A program made the position numbers and the translations under genes. DNA of 64,000 nucleotides from contig CM068839.1 of NCBI GenBank assembly GCA_028554795.2, positions 89,438,182 through 89,502,181 on the forward strand. The letters are read 5' to 3'. This document shows positions 41,171-53,100 of the stretch, piece by piece. The notes under the pieces are model-generated. The model was not told where the DNA came from. It was given only the letters and a program-made list of their open reading frames with translations, and did no database searches. How positions within the stretch are numbered: the stretch's first letter is position 1; the number at the start of each line of letters is the position of its first letter. The DNA is from Sinohyriopsis cumingii. Taxonomy: Eukaryota; Mollusca; Bivalvia; Unionida; Unionidae.

Positions 41171-44100
41171 AGACGTTGTATAGTACCTAATCTTTAGAAG
41201 CTCTAAGTGCTTTACAACATTAGACAACACCTATAACATAAAAACATACATAATGATATGATTACAAACACAAACACCATGAAATTAGAAAACATAAATA
41301 AACATCCTGAGAATATTTAAGGCAGGAAACATTATTAGGTCTTTAAGTTTGTTCTTGCAATCGAAATATTGAATGTGATGACTGTGTCTTTGTGTCTAAG
41401 TTCAGTGGGCAATTCATTCCACATTGCTGGGCCCTGGTATGCAAAAGAACGCTGTCCATATGACTTTGTTTTCATAGTGGGAAATAATGAGTATACGATT
41501 GTCTGAAGAGGAGCTAAGTATCTTGCTGGTGTGTACACATCTGTGAGGTCGGATAGGTATGTTGGACTAGAGTCCGTCAGTGAAACGTAGCACAGAGAAC
41601 AAATTTTGTGTTTGATTCTAGATCGAGTGGATAGCCAGTGTAGGGTACAGAGCAGTGGGGAGGTGTGCTCTGATCATGGTACTCTAAGTATGATCCGAGC
41701 AGATGTGTTTTGAACTTTTTGAAGTTTTTGGAGTAGATATTGAGATGAACCAGACAGAATTGAGTTATAATAGTCCAGTCTTGAAAGTACTAATGAAACA
41801 CAAGTGTTTTAGTGGCATCAACTTTAAGATATTTGTGAATGGAGCTGATGCGTCTCAGCTCAAGATATGCAGCCTTGCATATGTTCATGACATGTTGGTG
41901 CAATGTGAGAGTACTGACCAGAGTAACACCTAGGTTTCGTACTGATTGTGTGAATTTAATGTCGGTGTTGCTGATATTTATTGTTTGAGGTAAATGATGT
42001 GAATGAGAAAGTCTTTGTGTTGTAATCAGAATGGCCTCACTTTTATCATCATTCATCTGCAGCTTGTTACATGTCATCCATGATTTCACATCAGAAATGC
42101 ACCTCTCTACACCTTGGATGGTAGCAACAACTTCAGTTGGGTGGCTAGATTTGTATATTTGGGTGTCATCAGCGTACAATTGGTGAGACACTGGATGATG
42201 ATCTATGACACTTGAGAGCGGCTGAGTGTATAGAATGAAGAGAACAGGTCCAAGAACAGACCCCAGTGAAACATCACAACATAGATCAACTGGGCTGGAG
42301 TGTATTCCATTTGCAGACACAATTTGTGTCCTGTTGACCAAGTAGGACTTGAACCACAGTAAGGCTGTGTCATTAATGCCAAATACATGCTGGAGACGGT
42401 GAAGTAATATATCATGGTCTATTGTATCAAATGCTGCAGACAAATCAAGGAGGGTGAGGACTGTAATCTTTCCACTATCCAAAGCAGACAGAATGTCATT
42501 AACTACTTTTAGAAGAGTAGTTTCAGTACTGTGGCAAGGGCGATATGCAGATTGTACATTGCTAAAAAGACTGTTTGAATTCAGATGAGATACAAACTGG
42601 GATAGAACAACCTTGTCTAAGATTTTTGATATGAATGGGAAATTAGAAACTGGGCGGTAGCTCTTTAAATCGTTATGGTCTAGGGTTGGTTTCTTCAGCA
42701 GAGGCTTTACAATGGCAGTTTTGAAAAATGATGGGAATTCCCCGGATGAGAGAGAGGTATTAATAACATCAGTTAGTGAAGGCAATACTGGATCTAAGCA
42801 CTCAAGCAGCAGTGATGTTGGAATTGGATCAAGTTCACATGACTTTGGTGCACTCTTCATCAGGATTGTACATACGAAATCCATAGAGACAGGTTCAAAT
42901 GCTGCTAATGGTTGCCGCTCAAATTCTGTATCCCAACTGTATGGTGACGACGAGTCAATTGAAATTGTGGTGTCAAGCTTATCTCTAATGGTTTGTACTT
43001 TGTCATGGAAGAAATTTGCAAACATGTCCGGAAGGCCAACTGGAGAGAAGGTAGTTGGAAGTGGTGTAGATTTGTTCCTTGAGATTAGCTTGTTAGTAAT
43101 CTCAAAGAGCTCTTTGCAGCTGGAACTTTCCATGATCTTAGTAGTGTGGTGGGCTGATTTCACTGCATGGACTATATTTGTGACATTCTTCTTAGCAGCT
43201 TCATAGATTTGCTTATGAATAGTGAGTGTGGTGGAAAGCCAAAGCCTTTCAGCTTTACGGCGGTCTCTTTTAGCAGTGCGAAGCTGGTCCCTAACACTGC
43301 TATACCATGGAGAATACTTCTGAATTGATACTCTGCACTTGGTAGCTGGGATATGTTTGTCGAGCAATGAACGCAGGCAGTTATCGAGTTGTTCTGCTGT
43401 AGGAGGTAAGCAAGTTGTTAGGATTGCTTGGATGTCGTGCATTAGTTTGGTTCTATTTATCATACAGAGGTTTCTCTTAGTAGCAGATAAAGGTGAAGGG
43501 TTAGGGACTGATACATCAAGATGGCATATAATGCAGAGGTGATCTGATGCAAGTTCATGGGATACCTGGGAGGACCGCAGAATGCTATCATCAGGTCTAT
43601 GAAGAATCCAGTCTTAAATGTGTCCATGTTTATGGGTGGGTAGGTTAACTGACTGTTTGAGGTTGAAAACATTAATGGAATCTAGGAGTTTTTTTTATGT
43701 ATCTCATAAAGCTATGTGCTGCACATGCAACCACAGTGAAGAGGTGGACAGGTTAAATAGCAATTACAAATGATCAGTACCGACTGGTCTATTCCATAGG
43801 GTTTCACATGTTCATATACTGGACTGTTTTTACTAAGTTCCAGTACTGCAGTTATATTTTGCACTGGAAAACATCAATGTATTGGTCTGTTGCTTTATCC
43901 AGGGAGATAAACATTTACTGTTATTTAAAGTGAGTTATAATCATGCCCACTTCTTTCGATTATGTGAATTAAATTCTTTCTTACATCAACCTATGGTCTA
44001 TTTTTCACCTCAAGCAATAATTATATTCACTGTCGTTCTTTTGCACTGGTTATGTATCCTTTGACAGGCATAGAACCAAATCATGGGTCTGAAATGATGC

Positions 44101-47100
44101 ACCTTGGGCTTGACACTATGCATCCTGGGTCTGACACCAAGGATCCTGGTTCTGACACTATGCATCCTGGATCTGACACCAAGGATCCCGGTTCTGACAC
44201 TACGCATCAAATCTTCATTTGCAGAATCTGAAATCTAAACTCAACCTGATTCATCTCAATACACATTAGTCTGATATTCCGCTTTTATTAAACTGAAAAT
44301 TGGATACACAAATTGATTTTGAACAATGAAATTACTGTATTAGATTATTCTTCATTTTTCCACAAGTAAAGGAGAACTCTTTTCTTGGTGGTGGGTTGGG
44401 GGTGTGGGTAATCTGTCCACATCAAAGTGACACTGAATTTCCTGCAATTCTACAATCTGATCTTGGTTTATGAGGTATAGAACGTTTTTGCGTATAAATA
44501 AATTTCAATGGGAAGAAATGTTGCTATTAAAGACACAGATACTATTAAACTGTGAATCATCTGTTTGGGACTGTAGTGAAGTTAGAATTGAGAGCACCAA
44601 GAAACTGACCAGACCACCTAGTGGCTGTGGGAGATTTTAATTAAATCTTTTTTGCTTCTAATAATTAAGTCCTTCAGCTACCCCAGTCTTGTAATATACA
44701 AATTTTACTGAGTATCTTGAGACTTTAATATACATAATAATGGTGTGAGACCCCAAGGTTTTATTTAGTGCTGGTGTCCTGGATTCATTTCATTCAAATG
44801 GAGTCAGACACCATTGTCCAATGTATACTATCTTATTTACTGCTCTAAAATTCAAGTACTATAAAATGGTGATATGATCATATGATTAGGGGGATTCTAA
44901 TTTGTTAAATTCACTTAGTTTTCAGTTGTTTTATGGGATGAAATACTTGACAAAAAAACAACAGTAATGATACCATTGCTAAATTCACAAACCTAATTTG
45001 GGATGCAGTAAGAAAAGCTGTGCACCAAAGGACACTCTTATGCTAAAAATTTGCCCTGGACACACAATGAAACTAGAAAACAAGTTATAAACTTGAAACA
45101 ATCAAACAAAACATTAACATAACCCTTGTCATTGGTTAATACACCACCAAGAAAAGAAATAGAATCATTAGTGAAATAAATGAATCCAAATATTTTCAAA
45201 ATCAAAGGCTGACTTACAAAATTAAAAATTCCTCCAGCTACTCTAAGGTATGCTATTCTTGGAAACTAACAAATGTGGTCAGTCAACAAAAAGTCTGTAA
45301 AACAAATGTTTCAAATTATCAATTCTTTGTATTTTGTCTAAGGTATTTGAAAAGTGTGTCCATACAATTCTGAAGAAATTTATTACCCAACATAATCTGA
45401 TTACACCAAATCAATCTGGCTTTACACCCACTAACTTTACAACCTATGAGGTGCTAAATACATGTATTTAAAATATGTTCACTTGTTTAGCCCTGTAGCA
45501 GGAAAGGACGTTATCAACACTTAGACCAATACTATCAACAATTAGACCAATACTATCAACACTTAGACCAATACTATCAACACTTAGACCAATACAGTCA
45601 ACACTTTGACCAATACTGTCAACACTTAGACCAATACTATCAACACTTAGACCAATACTGTCAACACTTTGACCAATACTGTCAACACTTAGACCAATAC
45701 TATCAACACTTAGACCAATACTATCAACAATTAGACCAATACTGTCAACACTTTGACCAATACTATCAACACTTAGACCAATACTATCAACACTTAGACC
45801 AATACTGTCAACACTTAGACCAATACTGTCAACACTTAGACCAATACTATCAACACTTAGACCAATACTATCAACACTTAGACCAATACTATCAACAATT
45901 AGACCAATACTATCAACAATTAGACCAATACTATCAACACTTAGACCAATACTATCAACACTTTGACCAATACTGTCAACACTTAGACCAATACAGTCAA
46001 CACTTTGACCAATACAGTCAACACTTTGACCAATACTGTCAACACTTAGACCAATACTATCAACACTTAGACCAATACTATCAACACTTAGACCAATACT
46101 ATCAACACTTAGACCAGTGGTTCCCAATCTTTATGAGTATGAGGACCCATTCATGACGTCAACAAGTTTCACAGACCCTCAAATGCTATAAGTAGTACAT
46201 TTAGGCTCCATTATTAGATAAAATACATACCCTCGGAATAAGCCTGTAGACCCTCAGAGGTCAGCAGCCAACAGGTTGGAAACCATGATTTTGACTATTC
46301 ACTGAAAACTCTACACTATATACAATAGCTGAAATCCAAATGTTCAATTCTAATGGCAAGTTAACCAAGAGAAAACAATACCTATAAGATGAAAACATAA
46401 TCTAACTGTTAAATTTTAAAAACATGAAATCATCATCCAAGCAACTATTCTATACTGCAAGTAGATAGCAATATACTTAAGAAGTATCCGAACACAAATA
46501 TTTAGGCATTATATCAGCTGGTGATGCCACTTGGCATGCATATTTAAAGTATTTATCTGAAATTTAGGCTGGGGAGAAAGTAAAATACTTTGAAGATCTT
46601 GAAAAATAGATTGGATCACTTATCCCTGGAAAGAATGCATGAAACTTATAGATTTCCTATCTTTGACTATGCTTATTTTATCTGGGAAAACTCTACTGTG
46701 CAAGAGAAAGAATCACTGGGAAAAAATAAATTTGGAGGCTATCAAAATAGTAACATGTACTACCAAGAAAGCATCTCTGACATTACTATAGGATCTGGAT
46801 ATTTTTTAACATAGCTTTAACAATTTTTCAGTCATATTGCTACGATGTCTGCAGTGTGACAGTTTATAGTGATGTCTAGCACTGTGGTATTATGCTGCAG
46901 ACATGTAGCATGATGTCCCACCCACATTATCCTGACACCAGGCCAACCAGTCCTAACACTAACCTCTTAATGCTGAGCGCCAAGTGAGGCAGCTGTTAGT
47001 ATCAATTTTGTAAGTCTTTGGTATTACTCGGCCTGGGATCGAACCCACAACCTCCCGCATCCGAGGCAGACGCTCTAACCATTAGGAGTGGTTGACATTA

Positions 47101-50100
47101 CTATAGGAGGAAACTGGATGGGAGAGCCTAAATTAACAATGTTACAAGCATATATTAATTCAGATACCATGGTCCTGCCCCAAACTGGATGGGAGAGCCT
47201 AAATTAACAATGTTACAAGCATATACTAATTCAGATACCATGGTCCTGCCCCAAACTGGATGGGAGAGCCTAAATTAACAATGTTACAAGCATATACTAA
47301 TTCAGATACCATGGTTCTGCCCCAAACTGGATGGGAGAGCCTAAATTAACAATGTTACAAGCATATACTAATTCAGATACCATGGTCCTGCCCCAAACTG
47401 GATGGGAGAGCCTAAATTAACAATGTTACAAGCATATACTAATTCAGATACCATGGTCCTGCACCAAACTGGATGGGAGAGCCTAAATTAACAATTTTAC
47501 AAGCATATACTAATTCAGATACCATGGTCCTGCCCCAAACTGGATGGGAGAGCCTAAATTAACAATGTTACAAGCATATACTAATTCAGATACCATGGTT
47601 CTGCCCCAAACTGGATGGGAGAGCTTAAATTAACAATGTTACAAGCACATACTAATTCAGATACCATGGTCCAGCCCCAAATTGGTTGTTGTTGTTGGGT
47701 TTAACAACATTTTTCAGCACACTATAGGCTATACATAGCGGTCAGTATTAATGGTGGAGGAAGAACCCGTGAAAACCCCGGAAAGAACCACTGACCCACG
47801 AGAAGCTACTGGCAAGCTTTCTCACATACCCACATTGGCCCCAAACTGGATGGGGGAGCCTAAATTAACAATGTTACAAGCATATATAAATTCAGATAAC
47901 ATGGTCCTGCCCCAAACTGGATGGAGGAGCCTAAATTAACAATGTTACAAGCATATAATAATGCAGATACCATGGTCCTGCCCCAAACTAGTGACAAGAT
48001 ATAATTTTGACCTCCTTTTCTTGAATGGGACCTACACCACTCATTCATCAAATACTTTATGTCCCCTTTGTATATAACTAACCTGTATACACTAGAAAAA
48101 TATTACAAGAATCTCTTTGTAACAGGGGAGAGATTTTACTAAGCTTCCAGACTTCTACTGAATTCCCAGATATTGCATTGTTTGGAAATAAATCACTTTT
48201 GTAAAGATGCTTCTTGAATAAATATAATTTAAACTATAGTCTACCATTATGATTTTGTGTGACTTTTCCCTCATTCTGTGAGATATCACAGGAATGAAAT
48301 TAATTGCTGTGTGACTTTTCTTCACCCTGTGAGATATCACAAATATGTAATTACTTCTGTATGATTTTTCCAAACTCTGAAACATCAAGTGTACATATGT
48401 ATTCAGTGTGATTTTCCTTCACTCAATGAAAAATAACAGAAATGTAACTGTGTGTGATTTTTCCTCCATCTGTATGATAACACAGGTATGTAATTCTGTG
48501 TCATTTTTCCCCCGTCTGTGAGATATCACATGTATACAATGAATTATGCAATTTGTCCTGTCTGTGAGATAATATCATGTGTAATTATATCACAAGTAAT
48601 TAACAACTAGTATAGGAATATTATTATGCAGAACTGAATCTTACCAAGTTGCTGTTGTTGGATCAGCAGGAATACAGCGTAAACCAGTTCCCAAGGCAAC
48701 CAGAAAGCTCATGCACAAAGTAGCCCATCGGATACCTGCAATTTGTAGATAAACAAAATAATTCTTTTAACAATTTAAAAAATGCACAATAAGCGTATTA
48801 ACCAAGGAGCAAAATAATTCAGGTCACAAAAATGTATTCAATTTCCAAAAATTTCATGAAGTTAAAAAAGGATGACTGACAATACTGTATGTAGTTTTAT
48901 TTTTCACTACTATCATGATCAATCAGTATTCTGCAAAAAGTAATCATGTTTGAATGTTTGTCTGAATTTATGCATGCATGCATCAGTATCACATCTAGCA
49001 TGCCAAGGGCAGAGTACACACTGTGTTCCCTGTTCTCTAAAGTTAGGGGAAAAAGTCTATTTCAACGAGACAAAGAAAAACATTTGAAAGTACTTAATGC
49101 ACTAGTGATAACAACTTTTTTAAATTTTTTATTTATTTTGACAGTTTTGTCACACAAACTTTGTCACTGATACTGCATAAAAAATAATCTTCCTTGGACA
49201 TCTATACAGTTATAAACATTTGGTCAAAGTTACTACCCACAAAAACATATGTTTGAATACTGTGTTTACCTGAAATAGAGCTGCACTACAGAATTTTCTG
49301 TTCTGGATCTTGTTCTACTTAATCTCAATTCATTATCCAACAACATTTATTATATAAATTTCCATGTTTTTAAAAAATGTATCTTTACAAGCAAGTACTT
49401 TGTAGAATAAATGCCTGATTTTGTATTTCTGTAAGTTTGTCACCCAGAAATGTAGTCCCTGTTGTCATTATTTCAACCCAGAAAGTAGGTTACCCTGGTG
49501 GCTTTCTGTGACCTTGTGTTGTAATTCAGCTGACAACAACAAACCTTAAGTATCTGGAGTGCCAAAACTTATTGTTTTAAAATGACTGAGATCTTCAAGT
49601 TTTTGTTGCCTTTAGAGACTCTGACCTTAAAAATTTAAGAGGCAGTTATTTTTGTTTTTCCCTGATGAAAAAGACTGCTCAAAGATGCACAAGAGTCAAG
49701 AATTGAGGGTTATATGACCCCCAAAAAATGCAGGAAGCCTGTAATCACATGTTCTGTGTCTGTGTGTGTGTGTGTGTGTGTAATATGTATATATGCTTGT
49801 ATGGAGAGTTCAATGGCACATCAACATAACATGAAAGCTAACTTATACAAAAATAAAATGTAAGATAAAAGAATTCCAATATTTTATCGAGGTGGATAAT
49901 CCCTTCCAGATAAACAACAATTGTTCGAGTAAAATATACTTGGGATCCAGAGAAAGCACTTTTAATGTGCAGTAGTTACCCACAAATGCAATTTAGAATT
50001 TAGTATCATTTTCATATGAACTCGTCGACCAATCAATTCAGTGCTCAAACAAACTTCTTTGCAGACAAAGTCCCAAGGCTGGTTACATTAAAAAAACCAC

Positions 50101-53100
50101 AAGCCCTGACTTGAATTCCACAAGCTCAGACCCCAATTTCCATCTGCCCAAAATTTCCCCTTTTAGTATTATTTATCACACATTGTTGCAATTGATACAC
50201 TTTAAATTTAGAAAGATAAACAACAAAATCATACTGACTAGGTGTTTATTTGGATCTCAAACTATTACACATAAAGCAACATTTTCCTCCTGGCCTTGAG
50301 GTCAGCTATTGTCTAATTGCTCTATCAACGTTCTTATTCAGTCAATCAACAGAGTGTATGTTCATTAGCATCTGAAGCATGTCCTGTTTTATACAGTTTC
50401 TCTTTACACCTTTGATGTTATTCAGCATATACAGGTGTTTTACTACAGGATGTTTACTACTGAACCAGTTGCCATGAATGAATGTTCAAACCTGTAACTT
50501 GTATTTACCTTTTACATCAATTAGCCATGAGAGAGGGAATGCAGCTATGATGTAAGTTATAGCTCCCCAGTTAGTAAGGAGAGCAATTGTTGAATCTGTC
50601 CAGCCAAATGCATCCTCGCTTGCACTTGCAATTGGCCCCCATGTGTTCCAAACCCCACCTTGTACTGATGCACCGAGGGAAAAAACAACCAGGATGTACC
50701 ATCTTTTGAAATAAACCTGAAATGTACCATGCACGTTTAATTATAACTGCATGAGAAGGATGACAAGTTAGAAACAAATTACCCATAAATAGCTGAAGTA
50801 GTCTACAGAACTTCAAATGTAAACAAAAAAATATGCGCGTTTTTTTTCACGTTATAAATTTACCCAACCTATTAAATAAACCATGAACTCCATATTTAAG
50901 ATCTAAATGACATAAATTTATGTGATCTTATTATTTTACACAGGAAATTATATAGTGACCTCAGTTCAGCAGGTACCTGCTTGTCATGTTTGCCTGCCAA
51001 CAATTACTTAAGTCAGGAAGAAAGAAATGGGTTAGCAGCCATGTGTATATGTAGACCCTGCGGCTATTGTAGCGATTCGTGTTTATACAAGAGCCCCGCT
51101 TCGTAGGGTGTCAAAACTCACATGTAGATGTTGGAAGCTTTGTTCTAGAACAAAGGACCCTTGTTGCTGTTGTAAATCTCCCCGTGTTGACAGATGGCCT
51201 GAGGCTCGTCTGTTAAGGTGGACCGACTGGGGTAGAATTGATATCCAATCGGAACTGAGGAAGGGTGGGGCCATCAATTCGAACCAGAATTTAACAGTCA
51301 TTTGGGCTGGGAACGAATTAGTAGTTGTAAAACATCGTGCTGAGAAGCTGTAGCAATAACTCCGGGAAGCCACTCATGAACTGGCGGGAAAACCCTAGTA
51401 CATTCTAAGGACAGAAAGCTTCGTAAACATCAGTGAGTTATTTGCTTGATTGTTGCAGAATGTTACGGCATTATAATTGTAATTATGTGCAGTATGTATA
51501 TTTACTTACTAGAATTGTTAGTACGTAGAATTACCTTTGTATTGTTTAATTTACATGCGTACTTGAGAAATGAGCTATGATTATGTAGATTGCTAGCTCT
51601 TAGTCAGAATTAATATTGTAATTCGCTATTTGGTTACTTCGTAGTAAACTAATGTATTTATTCATGTGATATTCTAGATTTTGCAACTGTTGAATTCAAA
51701 TGTAACTTTGGAAATGGTTGCAGTGTGTAAAATTAAATAATATGGATATCTGAATATTTGTGTACACTTGTGGGAGTGTAATGTACAGAAATGCGTCTGG
51801 TTTTTGTGATATTGTTCAGAATAATGAGATTAAGAATATGTATATATATTGATGTGACACAATTTAGTTATGCCTGTATGATAAGTAGGATACCGCTCTT
51901 TATTACAACGTTGTTTTCTATAAGAATGTGTGGGGTTTTCAATGTGCACGAATGCGTGACCGAAGATGTAGATAGCCTTTATCCGATGATTGATTGTTGA
52001 TTTTGTGTGAGGCAAGATGGCTAACCAAACATGCTAACGTCTTTGTGTTTTTCGCAGGAAGCTTTTGGGGACAGAACTACAGGGTAGTTAAGTCCCGAGT
52101 CTCAGAGAGGGGAGACAGGATAGAACAAGGCAGTAGGCATAGAACAAGCCTAGTCGCTAGAGAGAAAGAGAGAGAAGGAGGAGGAGAAAAGGAGACAAGA
52201 AGGGGATAAGTATAGGCAGAATCATAATACAGAGAACGCCGAAAGGAGGAAAGGAATTGGCAGGGTAGAACACAGATGAGTAGAAACCAAGTACATGGGA
52301 AAGCCATCTCACACTATAATCACGTGATGAAATAGGTTGTTACATGGTCGAGAGGAAGAAGATTGGTTGAGAAATTAATATCGTTTAAACTGTATTAAAT
52401 TGTTATTCTTTTGAATTTCACCTTTGTGTTCTTAATAATTTAATTGTCGGCATTGCTGACTGGGGGCTCGGAGCTTTACCTCTCTCTATCACTAATTTCA
52501 CTTCCTACATAAATGAGCCAGGGTGGGAGTTCCATAGTAATTTAAATAAAATATTGGGAGCACCCCACCCCAACTCATAGCAGAACGTCATAGAATGCCA
52601 CACTGCTATATACAGCAAATGTACACTGTGACCTCTGTGTACAGGAAACAGGTGCAGTGACCACTGTTTTCAGCATGTGACCACAATATACAGGACATTC
52701 AGTAACCACTATATACAGGATACTTAAAGAGGGCTATTGTGTTCAGCAGGTGACAATTATGCAGGAAATCTGCACAATAAAACTGATAAGCCGAAGGGAA
52801 TATGACCCTTCTGAACTGGTTCAATGTACATGTATGTGGAGGTGATTACAAATATATACTTTAACGTACAGAGGAAAACAATCTTTGAGGGTTAGGATAA
52901 AGGCATATTCAACTTCTGTTAAGTGCAAAAATGAAGCGCCAGCTCTGCACTGTGAAAATCAAAACTTGTAAAGCAAACCTTTACTTTTGGTACTGGTCAT
53001 ATAGCCAGTTCTTTCCCTAGAGAAACAGCAGTGATTTGGTAAAATACGGCATGCCACCTACTCCTATAAGCAAATGCATACTGTACAATCAAGAATAAGC

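Larger units (their letters stand above)
45300..48200 (+). mobile_element. Broken LINE (Jockey-type RT) relic with nested repeats
   Basis: Three blocks in order on the plus strand. At 45310-45470: KVFEKCVHTILKKFITQHNL then ITPNQSGF (RT fingers). At 46490-46775: KYLGIISAGDATWHAYL and KNRLDHLSLERMHETYRFPI followed by FDYAYFIWEN (RT thumb). At 47990-48140: RYNFDLLFLNGTYTTHSSN followed by TLCPLC (C-terminal Cys motif). The catalytic core between blocks 1 and 2 is absent, and a minisatellite and a MITE occupy the gap. A SINE and a 71-bp satellite occupy the gap between blocks 2 and 3. Confidence 0.75.

Noticed and set aside
42712-43206. 164-codon plus-strand frame
   Set aside because: Antisense shadow of the CR1-like reverse transcriptase.
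45468-46127. 219-codon (GLSVDSI)n protein
   Set aside because: It is a 21-bp minisatellite inside a dead retrotransposon, with no splice or start context.
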